DNA of 42,399 nt. Source: JBGVSA01 sp047605765. Lineage in GTDB: Bacteria; Pseudomonadota; Gammaproteobacteria; Burkholderiales; Rhodocyclaceae. The DNA lies in NCBI GenBank assembly GCA_047605765.1, contig JASGFB010000026.1:1-42399 (forward strand). The letters are read 5' to 3'. Below the pieces are notes generated by a model. The model ran no database searches. It worked only from the letters and a program-made list of their open reading frames with translations, and was not told the DNA's origin. The position numbers were made by a program, and so were the translations under genes. Below, piece by piece: positions 1 to 7,921 of the stretch; the first letter of the stretch is position 1; the number at the start of each line of letters is the position of its first letter.

Positions 1-153
1 GAGCGACTTGATGACTTCACGTACCACGATGCGGCTGACCCCCAGGTGCTCGCCCAGGGCCGGCTCAGTCGGCAGCACTTCGCCTGCCGGAAAAACGCCA
101 CGGCAGATCTCGGCGCCGAGTTGGTGCATCGCGCGGTCATGCAAAGTACCCAT
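1..153 (-). CDS. GntR-family (FadR-type) transcriptional regulator, N-terminal part
   Basis: This is a partial gene: only the first 51 codons lie in the window and the rest runs off the left edge. The N-terminus reads MGTLHDRAMHQLGAEI, then a winged-helix segment with the phrases LPTEPALGEHLGVSR and VVREVIKSL. That pattern (LPsE..La..lgVSR..vReA...L) is the GntR DNA-binding domain, and the short lead-in suits the FadR/FCD subfamily. The ligand-binding C-terminal domain is missing, so the regulated pathway cannot be inferred. It points the same way as the DMT permease gene, 154 bases upstream of it in transcription order. It may or may not control that gene. Confidence 0.8.
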   Translation of the reverse strand, partial: MGTLHDRAMHQLGAEICRGVFPAGEVLPTEPALGEHLGVSRIVVREVIKSL

Positions 154-307
154 CTTTCAGGTTCTCGTCTTTCTTGGATGATCGAAGGTGAGATTAGAGA
201 CGCGGCGACGCGCCGACGTCTTGAGCCAATGCGGTAGATGACATGATTTGTGAGCGGGCCGAGAGATTATCGTCAGAAGGCATCGCGTGGTGTACCGATG
301 GCTGCGG

Positions 308-1228
308 TCAGCTGTCACGCCGCCGGGACGTCGACATACTGGTGATCGCCACGCCGAGGAGGACGGCACCGCCGGCCAGCCAGCGCTGCCAGGTGAGCTG
401 TTCGCCCAGCAGCGCCACGCCGAGGACTGCGCTGAGGACCGGCACCGACAGTTGCACCGAACCGGCGGCGATCGCCGTCATGCGCACACGCACCCAATAC
501 CACACCACGTATCCGACAGCGGAAGCCAGCGCACCGGACACCACGGCGTACAGCAGCCCCATGGGGTCCAGGTGGATGCCGCCATGCTCGATGAGCAGCA
601 GTGCGAGGCTCAACGGGACGGCCCAGATGAAACTGCTGGCGGTATTGCCCACCGGGGTGCCGCTGGCCCGTGCCAGCAGCGAAAAGCCGCCCCATGCCGT
701 GCCGGCGAGGGCCATCAGCCCGGCCGGCAGTGGCGCCGGCGCCGATGCGCCCGGAAGCAGGAATGCCGCCAGGCCGGCCACAGCCAGTGACAAGCCGAAA
801 ATGTGGGTGCGTTCGCCGCGCGCGTAGCCGAAGCCGATCATCACCAGTTGGGCGCAGGCAAACAGCACCAGGGCACCGGCGCCGATGCTGATGCCGCGAT
901 AGGCGAATGAAAACGCTGCGGCATACACAAAGAGCAGGAAGGCGGAGGGCAGGGCATCGCGAGCTGAGCTGACCCGTTCGCGCCGATGCGCCAACACCAG
1001 GGCCAGTACCCCGGCGCCGGACACGATGCGTACCAGTGTGAACGAGGCCGGATCGATCGCAGTGTTGCGAAAGGCCAGTCGGGCCAGCAGTGAATTGGCA
1101 GCGAAGGCCAGCATGGTGGCTGAGGTCAGCAAGGCGACGATGAGGCGCGAGGTGCTGCGCCCCGCGCCTGTGGCGTGGTCGCCACCGGCGCCGGCGCGCG
1201 GCGCGTTGGCAGAGTTCTGTTCTGGCAT
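308..1228 (-). CDS. EamA/DMT-family inner-membrane permease
   Basis: Predicted 306-residue drug/metabolite-transporter-superfamily permease with about ten hydrophobic helices arranged as two EamA repeats. Repeat one runs from roughly residue 25 to 155 (LVRIVSGAGVLALVL, FSFAYRGISIGAGALVLF). Repeat two runs from about 165 to 300 and ends in GVALLGEQLTWQRWLAGG, a hallmark of EamA domains. I chose the ATG at 1228 because GGAGA lies just upstream on the minus strand. A longer reading to 1480 would add about 84 residues of arginine- and proline-rich sequence unlike the family. The substrate is unknown; relatives export metabolites or amino acids. It is transcribed divergently from the Nudix gene. 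Confidence 0.88.
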   Translation of the reverse strand: MPEQNSANAPRAGAGGDHATGAGRSTSRLIVALLTSATMLAFAANSLLARLAFRNTAIDPASFTLVRIVSGAGVLALVLAHRRERVSSARDALPSAFLLFVYAAAFSFAYRGISIGAGALVLFACAQLVMIGFGYARGERTHIFGLSLAVAGLAAFLLPGASAPAPLPAGLMALAGTAWGGFSLLARASGTPVGNTASSFIWAVPLSLALLLIEHGGIHLDPMGLLYAVVSGALASAVGYVVWYWVRVRMTAIAAGSVQLSVPVLSAVLGVALLGEQLTWQRWLAGGAVLLGVAITSMSTSRRRDS

Positions 1229-1410
1229 GGTGTCTCCGTGGGTGGCGGCGATGCCTATACATCGCGGCGGACGGGCCACTGTGGTGGCTTCTGTGTTCCG
1301 CAGGGGCGTCCCTGGCGGCTGTCCGAGCATTGATTCTAGAAAATGTCCCGAAAAGGCGGACACGCCTGTTCGGGCGAGAGGCCGTCGCGGACGTAAACAG
1401 GCGCGCTGTG

Positions 1411-1416
1411 TATCAT
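1411..1416 (+). promoter_or_regulatory. Possible -10 element immediately upstream of the Nudix gene
   Basis: TATCAT lies only six bases before the chosen ATG at 1423. A sigma70 start site would therefore fall on or next to the start codon, implying a leaderless mRNA. No good -35 is visible at 16-18 bases and there is no clear ribosome-binding site, so this is weak. Confidence 0.25.
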
Positions 1417-1422
1417 TCGCCG

Positions 1423-2058
1423 ATGCCGAATATCGAACCGAAGTGGCTGATCTGGGCGCGCGAAATGCAGGCGCTGGCACAGACGGGCCTGACCTTCACG
1501 CGCGACCCTTACGACCGCGAGCGGTACGAGCGGCTGCGCGAACTTTCCGCCGAGGTCTTTGGCGCCCATACCGACGAGCCGGTCGACCGCATTGCATCGC
1601 TGTTCGCCGAGCAAACCGGCTATGCCACACCGAAAGTGGACGTTCGCGCGGCTGTTTTCGATGACGACGGCCGCCTGCTGATGGTCCGCGAGACCGCCGA
1701 CGAGGGACGCTGGACGCTGCCCGGCGGCTGGGCGGATGTCAATGTCACTGCGGCCGAGAACGCGGTGACGGAAGCACGCGAAGAAAGCGGCTATGAGGTC
1801 GTGGTGACCAAGCTGGCGGCGGTCTGGGACCGAACCCGGCAGGCGCACCCGGCCGGTGTGTTCTCGTGCTGCAAGATGTTCTTTCTGTGCCGCCCGGTGG
1901 GCGGTGCGGCCGCGACCAGCCTGGAAACCTCGGAAGTTCGCTGGTTTGAAGAACATAGCCTGCCGGACGACCTGTCGTTGGGCCGCGTTTTGCCGCACCA
2001 GATCAAGCGCATGTTCGAGCACCTGCGCCAGCCGGACCTGCCGACGGACTTTGACTGA
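1423..2058 (+). CDS. Nudix hydrolase with N-terminal Nudix-associated domain
   Basis: A 211-residue hydrolase of the group with a helical N-terminal domain before the Nudix fold (N-domain about residues 4-60, Nudix about 66-195). It starts MPNIEPKWLIWAREMQALAQ, a typical opening for this family, whose members hydrolyse nucleoside-diphosphate derivatives such as ADP-ribose. The Nudix box aligns as GGWADVNV, TAAENAV, TEAREESGYE. The catalytic EE..G part is intact, but the first conserved Glu is Val and the conserved Arg is Thr. Activity may therefore be altered or the substrate different. The gene stands alone, divergent from the DMT permease. There is no strong ribosome-binding site before 1423. 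Confidence 0.88.
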   Translation: MPNIEPKWLIWAREMQALAQTGLTFTRDPYDRERYERLRELSAEVFGAHTDEPVDRIASLFAEQTGYATPKVDVRAAVFDDDGRLLMVRETADEGRWTLPGGWADVNVTAAENAVTEAREESGYEVVVTKLAAVWDRTRQAHPAGVFSCCKMFFLCRPVGGAAATSLETSEVRWFEEHSLPDDLSLGRVLPHQIKRMFEHLRQPDLPTDFD

Positions 2059-2080
2059 GCCTTGGCCCGGATGGGCGCGC

Positions 2081-2100
2081 CGGGCGGCGTCATCCGCCCG
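2081..2100. terminator. Weak hairpin between convergent genes
   Basis: A 7-bp GC stem (CGGGCGG / CCGCCCG) with a six-base loop lies in the 72-base gap between the convergent Nudix and M48 genes. No T-run follows on either side, so termination is only a guess from position. Confidence 0.25.
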
Positions 2101-2130
2101 TTGCGCACGCGTTCGTGGGGCTGTCGGCAA

Positions 2131-3786
2131 CTACTTGTTGCTGAGCTTCTTGACCAGGTCGTTGCCGATCTTCTCGCCTTTTTCCTTTGACTGACGATCC
2201 AACTGCGCTTGCTCGGCAGGGCTGATGGCGGCTTTTCTGCACGCATCGGCCATGGCCGGGAATTTGCCCTGGCAGTCGTTGGCCAGTTGCTTGGCTGATG
2301 GCCAGCCGGCCGCCGCGCCGGTGTAGCGGATATTGTCGGGCCACACATTCTGCGCTTGCTGAAAGAGCTTGAAGCCATTCGTCATGACGGTCTTGGCCTG
2401 CGCGTTTTTCTTCTGCGCCTGCAATTGCTGGGTGCGTTCGAGCACCACGATCCAACTGACGTCTTCCGCCGACTTGAGATTGGCATCCATCATCACGCCG
2501 GGGTCGGCGCGGAATTCCTGCCGCAGCGGCTTGGATGGATTGGCGCGCTGGGCCCGATATAGTGCGACGAGGGGCATGGCGTGCGTTGCCGTCGGGCCTT
2601 TGGCCGCTGCGGCGGCGGTGCTCAGGGCATCGGGCGCGTCGGGCGCCGCCAGCGCTGCGATGGCCAGCCGGTAGTTCTGCAGGATCGCCGCGGTGGCGGG
2701 CAGGGCGCGCATCCTGGGCAGATTGTCGGGCATGCGTCCGACCAGCGCTTCGTCCGGCAAGCGCTCGGTGGCCTGCGCGATGAACTCGAGGCGGTCGGCG
2801 GTTTCGGGGTGATCGGCGATCATCGGGTTGGCGATGTCCTTGGCCGAACTGCCGACCTGTTCCATCAGATCCTGTAATGCAACGCGGAAATCGCCCTCCG
2901 CCTTGGCGACAGCATTGCAGTCTTCGCCCGCTGATTTGGCGTTCTTGGGCGCCGCCTGCTTGCATACGCCGTCGCGCTGCTGTTGCTGGCGGATGGCGCG
3001 GGCCTGGTCTTCCTGGGCCTTCTTCAATGCTGCCAGTTTCGTCTCTTGGGCGGCCAGGCGTTCGAGCATGAGTTTCATGCCGTTTTCATACGAATAGCCG
3101 AGCTTGAGGCTGATGTTCAAGCCAATCATGTCGGCGGCGGATTCCTGCGACCGCCCCCAGGCGGCAACGCTCAGGCTGCGTCCGGCGAGGTAACCGACGA
3201 GCAGTGTGTCGACCGGCGTCCAGGCATCCCCCTGGATGCTCGGCTTGGCCAATGTGATGGCCAGCGCCGCCACCAGCGCGGCGGTATCGGCGGTGAGCAC
3301 GGCACCTTCGAGTTGGTGATAGTGCAGATAGACGTGGCCGAATTCGTGACCCAGCAGGGCGACCAATTCGTCCTCATGACGCATTTCCATGAGCCAGGCG
3401 GTGGAGATGTAGAGGTTCCCCGCGCCGGTGGCAAATGCGTCGAGCGTCGACGAAGCGGTGATGAACACCTTGCCGGGCCAGTTGGGTACGCCTGCCTGGG
3501 TTTTGATCTTGGCGTACAAGCCGTTCAGGTACGCCTGCATGTCGGGCATGCGGACCAGGCCGAAGCCATTGGCGCGCTGATTGAGCTGATCGCTGTCGGC
3601 ATTCATCCAGCCGGTGCGCGATTCAGGCGGCGGCAAGGCCGCCAGCGGATCGTTCTCCCAGGTCGCGACCGGCTTGGCGGATGCCCCCGGCATGCTGATC
3701 TGCGGCATGTTCTGGCAGGCGGACAGGCACGCCAGGAGGATGGCGGCGGCCACGGCGTGGCGCTTCAGTCGAAGGATGCGGATCAT
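2131..3786 (-). CDS. M48-family zinc metalloprotease, predicted lipoprotein
   Basis: A 551-residue predicted lipoprotein. The N-terminus has a basic start, a hydrophobic stretch and the lipobox LSAC with Cys24. The protease signature HEFGH is at residues 147-151, and the third zinc-ligand motif ESAAD is at 215-219 (Glu215 expected as ligand). This matches Loki/BepA-like M48 proteases, periplasmic peptidases that act on outer-membrane proteins. Residues beyond about 240 hold Gln-rich coiled-coil and helical sequence in place of a clear TPR array, so it is not a simple BepA copy. It is the last gene of a trio: the SH3-like gene ends 9 bases before its start codon. Operon membership with the CHASE2 gene suggests a shared envelope function, which is inference. 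Confidence 0.9.
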   Translation of the reverse strand: MIRILRLKRHAVAAAILLACLSACQNMPQISMPGASAKPVATWENDPLAALPPPESRTGWMNADSDQLNQRANGFGLVRMPDMQAYLNGLYAKIKTQAGVPNWPGKVFITASSTLDAFATGAGNLYISTAWLMEMRHEDELVALLGHEFGHVYLHYHQLEGAVLTADTAALVAALAITLAKPSIQGDAWTPVDTLLVGYLAGRSLSVAAWGRSQESAADMIGLNISLKLGYSYENGMKLMLERLAAQETKLAALKKAQEDQARAIRQQQQRDGVCKQAAPKNAKSAGEDCNAVAKAEGDFRVALQDLMEQVGSSAKDIANPMIADHPETADRLEFIAQATERLPDEALVGRMPDNLPRMRALPATAAILQNYRLAIAALAAPDAPDALSTAAAAAKGPTATHAMPLVALYRAQRANPSKPLRQEFRADPGVMMDANLKSAEDVSWIVVLERTQQLQAQKKNAQAKTVMTNGFKLFQQAQNVWPDNIRYTGAAAGWPSAKQLANDCQGKFPAMADACRKAAISPAEQAQLDRQSKEKGEKIGNDLVKKLSNK

Positions 3787-3795
3787 GGTGCTTCC

Positions 3796-4170
3796 TCAGG
3801 GGCAGCCGGCGCTGCCGATGCCGGCCGTCGAGCCGGTGGGATTCGGTTTGTCGCTGCCCGCGACGACACAGGTGATGTTCGTGGGCGGTTTGACCTTCAC
3901 ATCGCGCAGGCGCACGAAGTAGTCCTTACCCTCCAGCTTGATCTTCAGAAAGCGCCCCGATTCGCGGTTTTCCAGGACGTCGATCGGAAACTTGAGCGAT
4001 GGCGCGTCGACGGTCTTGCTGGGCGGCGCGCCGGTGTCTTCATACAGATCGAGCGCAGCCTTCGAGGCGGGTGACAGACCGACGATCTGTCCTTCGGCCC
4101 ATGCCGGGCACGTCGTCATGGCGAGGCAGACGATGAGCAGATGACGGATCAGGTGTGCTGGGGACGACAT
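3796..4170 (-). CDS. Small secreted SH3-like domain protein
   Basis: A 124-residue protein with a Sec signal peptide (hydrophobic residues 7-20, likely cleavage after AWA at about residue 25). Next comes a compact beta-rich segment, residues 28-95, that reads like a bacterial SH3 fold: LDLYEDTGAPP, then FPIDVLENRESGRFLKIKL and DYFVRLRDVKV. The tail is glycine/proline-rich with two cysteines (about 101 and 123) that could pair. I chose the ATG at 4170 because an excellent AGGAG sits just upstream; a longer reading would only run antisense-like through the CHASE2 gene. The first 22 bases overlap the end of the CHASE2 gene, indicating translational coupling. Function unknown; probably a periplasmic partner of the CHASE2 or M48 protein. 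Confidence 0.8.
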   Translation of the reverse strand: MSSPAHLIRHLLIVCLAMTTCPAWAEGQIVGLSPASKAALDLYEDTGAPPSKTVDAPSLKFPIDVLENRESGRFLKIKLEGKDYFVRLRDVKVKPPTNITCVVAGSDKPNPTGSTAGIGSAGCP

Positions 4171-5894
4171 GGGTAGATCTCCTCTATGGCGCTCTTGCCG
4201 AAAACGACCTGCTCGAATTTCTCGTAGTAACCAATGCCTTCCGCAAAGATGATCATGGCGGTCAGGTCCGCCACGGGCAGCATGCCGATAGGGAAGAAAT
4301 ACTGCGCGATGACGATGAATCCGAGCGCCAGGGCGAACCAGGCCGACATCCGCAGCACCCATGCCAGAACCTTGTGCATGCCGTGCGCGAAACGTCCCGC
4401 GAACGAGGCCGTCCAGGAGCACGCCTTGATGCCGGATAGGATCAGTATCGGCATTTGAATATCGGATTCGTCGCCGTCTGGCAGGCGCAGTGCGCGCCGG
4501 CATCGCGACCACGCCGCACTGGCGGTGGCCGCCAGGCGAGCGCGCCCGCGTGAAAGCCGTGCCGCGTACCCTTGCAGGCGAGGATTCTGGAAGGGCGCGG
4601 AAGGATCGGTGTGGCTGACGCGCTCTTGCACGGTGTCGCGGACCACCAGCCAGAAGATACGCAGCGAGAACATCGCCAGGGTGCTCCAGAAGCCGGCCCA
4701 CAACAGGGTCGGACGCGGAATGACATCCCAGTCGACGGCGCGCTTGTACTGGTCGCCATAGGTGAGAAAGTTGTCCAGTGCCATGGCGTGAAGATAGATG
4801 CCTGGGATCAGTCCCTGCACCGGAGACGTGGCGAAGTCGTTGTAGCCGGGGATCTGAGCGCCGATCAACACGTATTTGTCGTGCAGCACCGGGGCAAGAT
4901 CCTGCTCATCCAGCGCACTGAGGGCGGTGACGGACAGGCTGCGGTGGTAGGGGCAGATGGGTTTGTTGAAATTGTCTGGATCCATGCCGACCGCGCGGGC
5001 TACAAAGGGCATTTCGTCCATGAGAAAGTCGCGCAGGATACCCGGCACCAAGCGGAAGTACTCGACCGCGCCGCCGCTCCTGCAATAGCCGAACTGCCGG
5101 TGTTCCGCCGATTGCGGCGCCGTCCGCACGCCCCATTGCAAGGCCATGGGCACCGCCTCGTCGTCGAAGCGCACACCGCCGACGTCGCTGGCGATCGTCG
5201 CGGCCGCGCTGCGCAGCGATGTCTTCGCTGCTGCTGCATCGGTCGGCACGGATGTCCATCCCTTGTCGGTGAGGTGCCGCGAAACGGGGTAGCTCCATGA
5301 CACGTTGTCGACGGGGTCGGGCTCGATGGCGACATCGACGAGCTTGAAGCAGTCGCCGCCCTCCTGGCGCGCGGCAAACTGCAGTTCGGGCCGGATGCGC
5401 AGTGCGCCGTCCTTGTCGGAGGGAAGCGCAGCCAGGAACAGTGGCACGTGGAACTCGTCATGGACCTCGCAGAGGGTCTTCCTCAGTTCGTCGATGGTCG
5501 CGTCATCGCGCACCTGGGCGAAGCTGACATCCAGGAATATTGCCTTGGGGCGGGTGGCGTCGTTGCTGGCGAGGGCGTATATCGCGTCGGCATGCGCGCC
5601 ATAGCTGATCGGCCAGGCGCTGGATCGGGCACCCAGGTACGCGCTGTCGTAGACCAGCACGGTGATGTCGTTCTGTCGCTCGCCAGGGTAGTAGAGGCCG
5701 ACCAGGGGCGCCTGGGCCGATGCCAGGAAGCGGTTGAGCGCCATGTCTTTCGGGTTCAGCTTGGAACCCAGCCACAGCATCAGGAGCGTACCGACCACGA
5801 ACAGCAGATAGCCTGCCACGAACCACAACGACCGTTTTACCCAGACGTGCGAGGGCCGCGCGTGACGCAAGGCAGGATCGATGCTGTCAGTCAT
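4149..5894 (-). CDS. CHASE2-domain membrane protein without an output domain
   Basis: A 581-residue membrane protein. A transmembrane helix at about residues 22-44 is followed by a large extracytoplasmic CHASE2 sensor region to about 385, recognised from phrases such as DITVLVYD, KAIFLDVSF, DKYVLIGAQIPG and IPGIYLHAMALDNFL. A C-terminal membrane block follows (about 400-425, 500-560), with a charged cytoplasmic loop of about 65 residues between helices. CHASE2 normally feeds a kinase, cyclase or similar output domain; none is present. The protein ends in a short tail, GKSAIEEIYPCRP. It is the first gene of the trio with the SH3-like protein and the M48 protease. The ligand is unknown. Confidence 0.85.
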   Translation of the reverse strand: MTDSIDPALRHARPSHVWVKRSLWFVAGYLLFVVGTLLMLWLGSKLNPKDMALNRFLASAQAPLVGLYYPGERQNDITVLVYDSAYLGARSSAWPISYGAHADAIYALASNDATRPKAIFLDVSFAQVRDDATIDELRKTLCEVHDEFHVPLFLAALPSDKDGALRIRPELQFAARQEGGDCFKLVDVAIEPDPVDNVSWSYPVSRHLTDKGWTSVPTDAAAAKTSLRSAAATIASDVGGVRFDDEAVPMALQWGVRTAPQSAEHRQFGYCRSGGAVEYFRLVPGILRDFLMDEMPFVARAVGMDPDNFNKPICPYHRSLSVTALSALDEQDLAPVLHDKYVLIGAQIPGYNDFATSPVQGLIPGIYLHAMALDNFLTYGDQYKRAVDWDVIPRPTLLWAGFWSTLAMFSLRIFWLVVRDTVQERVSHTDPSAPFQNPRLQGYAARLSRGRARLAATASAAWSRCRRALRLPDGDESDIQMPILILSGIKACSWTASFAGRFAHGMHKVLAWVLRMSAWFALALGFIVIAQYFFPIGMLPVADLTAMIIFAEGIGYYEKFEQVVFGKSAIEEIYPCRPQHT

Positions 5895-6057
5895 GACTTC
5901 GGTCTTTCATCCTGCCCCCGGAACAGCGATGTGCAGCAGTGAGCCCGACAGCCATCTGCCTCTTCGATGATAAGGTGATTATTCGGTTATCTGTATTGCT
6001 GCAGGCGGGTCGCCCGAAAGGGCAGTCCGGTCAGTCGATCGTGGTCGGCGGAGGTGA

Positions 6058-6087
6058 GGGGGCCGGGGCGCCGAGGAGGGGAGAGGG
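6058..6087 (+). other. Potential G-quadruplex-forming tract
   Basis: Four G-runs (5, 4, 4 and 3 G) at 6058-6062, 6065-6068, 6078-6081 and 6085-6087, with loops of 2, 9 and 3 bases. The middle loop is longer than the usual seven-base limit. The G-rich strand is the template strand for the downstream minus-strand CHASE2 operon or its promoter region. Confidence 0.35.
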
Positions 6088-6164
6088 CGCAGAGCGGAAG
6101 CGGCACGGAGAGGGTGCGGCGAAGGTTTTTGCCGCACCACCCGTTGTCGGTGACAGGCGCCGCG

Positions 6165-6191
6165 CCGGACCATGAATGGATCATGGTCCGG
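6165..6191 (-). terminator. Perfect 11-bp hairpin downstream of the lipoprotein gene
   Basis: The arms CCGGACCATGA and TCATGGTCCGG pair perfectly around a five-base loop. Flanking GGCGC/GCGCC sequence can lengthen the stem imperfectly. It starts about 18 bases past the minus-strand lipoprotein stop codon. No U-run follows directly, so it may be a 3'-end-stabilising hairpin or a weak terminator. Confidence 0.5.
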
Positions 6192-6208
6192 TGGCTAGGC
6201 GCGTGCGT

Positions 6209-6853
6209 TCAACGCGGGGTATCGGTCGTCATGTACAGGCCCGGCTTGATGGCATCGACGACGAGGACGTTGGAGTCTTCGTCGACATAGGTGGCGGTGC
6301 GCACGTTGCGGTCTATGCGCAGATTGCCCTGTGCGTCGTAGCGGCCATACTGGCCCGCGGCGGCGGGGATGGCCAGGTAGTTGACGTCGTAAGTACCGGG
6401 CGCGGCGTAACCGAGCTTCAGCGAAGCCTGGACGGCAGTGTAATTGCCCTCGCCGAGGATTTCATAGTTGCGGGTACCGGCGCCGGACTTGGGCAGCAGC
6501 GCGCTGTCGGGAATACCAATGCACAGCTTCATCGGGCCGGTAGAGGTGGCGGGCGTCTTGATGAGCAACAGCGCGTTGCCACCCGGCGCGCGGATCGAGA
6601 TGTTGGCGTTCAGCAGACTGCTGCTGCCCTTTACGGTGTAGCTATGGTAGCTGTCCGGGCATGTCTTGGTGCCTGCGACGTCGGGCGTCCCCGAGTTGCC
6701 GGAATCATTCGAGCCGTTCGACCCTGTGCTGGACGAGACGGATGAACTGGCGCCGCTCTGCGGGCCGTCATCGTCGTCGTCCCCGCCACAGGCGGCCAGC
6801 GCCACCAGCATGGCGGCCATCAGGGTGCGGCGTGCAAGGTGCTTGAATTGCAT
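6209..6853 (-). CDS. Predicted lipoprotein of unknown function
   Basis: A 214-residue protein with a clear lipoprotein signal: a basic N-terminus, a hydrophobic core, then LAAC with Cys about residue 23. The mature protein begins GGDDDDDG; aspartates close after the lipidated cysteine favour inner-membrane retention in enterobacteria, a rule uncertain here. A Ser/Gly/Asn-rich linker (about residues 32-55) leads to a beta-rich domain of about 150 residues with two cysteines. I recognise no family. The ATG at 6853 has GGGAG upstream; the longer reading to 6907 lacks such support. It is a single gene between the CHASE2 trio and the met operon, with the 6165-6191 hairpin after it. Confidence 0.75.
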   Translation of the reverse strand: MQFKHLARRTLMAAMLVALAACGGDDDDDGPQSGASSSVSSSTGSNGSNDSGNSGTPDVAGTKTCPDSYHSYTVKGSSSLLNANISIRAPGGNALLLIKTPATSTGPMKLCIGIPDSALLPKSGAGTRNYEILGEGNYTAVQASLKLGYAAPGTYDVNYLAIPAAAGQYGRYDAQGNLRIDRNVRTATYVDEDSNVLVVDAIKPGLYMTTDTPR

Positions 6854-7047
6854 GCTTGGTACTCCCTTCGTAATCATGGTGAGCGGCGTACCCGGGCGTA
6901 TGCGCAAGTACGTCCGCCAATCATGCGAAGACGAACACGTCAGGGTTTGACAAACCGCAGGGCGTTCATGATTTCGGAATATTCGTGCGGCACGCGACGT
7001 CGTTCATGACAGCGTGCTTCGTTGGTGGTCGAGGATGTGACCGATAC

Positions 7048-7079
7048 AAAAAAAACGGGCGCCCGAGGGCGCCCGTTTT
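7048..7079 (-). terminator. Intrinsic terminator of metNIQ
   Basis: On the minus strand a perfect GC-rich stem (AAAACGGGCGCCC paired with its complement, tiny loop at 7065-7066) is followed by eight consecutive T residues. It lies 27 bases past the metQ stop codon and is a textbook rho-independent terminator. Confidence 0.9.
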
Positions 7080-7105
7080 GCGAGAAGGGTCTTCTCCGTT
7101 CGTGA

Positions 7106-7876
7106 TCAGAACGCCGGCACGACCGCGCCTTGGTATTGATTGAGGATGAACTTTTTTACTTCGGCGCTGTGCAGCACGGTGACGAGCTTCTTCATCGCGG
7201 CGCTGTCCTTGTTGTCGGGGCGGGCGACGATGATGTTCACGTAGGGCGAGTTGGCGTCTTCGATGGCCAGGGCGTCCTTGGTCGGCACCAGCTTGGCCTG
7301 CAGGGCGTAGTTGGTGTTGATGAGGGCAAGGTCGACTTCATCCAGCACGCGCGGCAGGGTGGCGGCTTCGAGTTCGCGGATCTTCAGCTTCTTGGGGTTG
7401 TCGACGATGTCCTTCGGCGTTGCCAGGATGTCGTTCGGGTTCTTGAGCTTGATGAGGCCGGTCTTGGCCAGCAGCAGCAGGGCGCGGCCGCCGTTGGTGG
7501 CATCGTTGGGGATGGCCACGGTGGCGCCTTGCTTGACGTCGCCCAGCTTGGTGACCTTCTTGGAATACACACCGAACGGCTCGACGTGCACGCCGGTCAC
7601 GGTCACCAGGTTGGTGCCGCGGCCCTTGTTGAATTCATCGAGGTAGGGCTGGTGCTGGAAGAAGTTGGCGTCGAGACGCTTTTCGGCCAGTTGCAGGTTC
7701 GGCTGCACGTAGTCGTTGAAGACCTTGATTTCGAGATCGACGCCTTGCTTGGCGAGCAGCGGCTTGACGACGTTGAGGATCTCGGCGTGCGGAACGGCGG
7801 TGGCGCCAATGGTCAGCGTGTCGGCGGCGTGGGCCTGGACGGCCGCGAAGGCCAGCAGTGCGAGCAGTTTCTTCAT
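7106..7876 (-). CDS. metQ: D-methionine ABC transporter substrate-binding protein
   Basis: A 256-residue periplasmic binding protein of the NlpA/MetQ family that captures methionine for MetNI. Family phrases are TLTIGATAVPHAEIL, FQHQPYLDEFNKGRG, VAIPNDATNGGRALLLL, ALINTNYA and YVNIIVARPDN. It has a cleavable Sec signal ending AHA (about residue 18) and no cysteine anywhere, so unlike many MetQ proteins it is not lipidated and should be free in the periplasm. The ATG at 7876 has AGGAGA just upstream; the longer start at 7918 would put a polar extension before the signal peptide. It is the last gene of metN-metI-metQ, 45 bases after metI, and is followed by the operon terminator. Confidence 0.95.
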   Translation of the reverse strand: MKKLLALLAFAAVQAHAADTLTIGATAVPHAEILNVVKPLLAKQGVDLEIKVFNDYVQPNLQLAEKRLDANFFQHQPYLDEFNKGRGTNLVTVTGVHVEPFGVYSKKVTKLGDVKQGATVAIPNDATNGGRALLLLAKTGLIKLKNPNDILATPKDIVDNPKKLKIRELEAATLPRVLDEVDLALINTNYALQAKLVPTKDALAIEDANSPYVNIIVARPDNKDSAAMKKLVTVLHSAEVKKFILNQYQGAVVPAF

Positions 7877-7921
7877 GGTTTCTCCTGTTATTTCAATGGT
7901 CCGGCGTGTGCCGGACACGTC

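Larger units (their letters stand above)
5895..6208. other. 314-base non-coding stretch with G-rich tract and hairpin
   Basis: No convincing gene is present. From the CHASE2 side it holds an AT-rich patch (about 5965-6000) that probably includes the promoter of the minus-strand trio, although no clean -35/-10 pair could be assigned. It then has a strongly purine-biased G-rich tract (about 6045-6125), and a perfect hairpin at 6165-6191 just after the lipoprotein gene. Confidence 0.6.

Noticed and set aside
308..1480. Longer 390-residue version of the DMT permease
   Set aside because: The extra 84 residues are Arg/Pro-rich and run through the divergent promoter region. The ATG at 1228 has a good ribosome-binding site.
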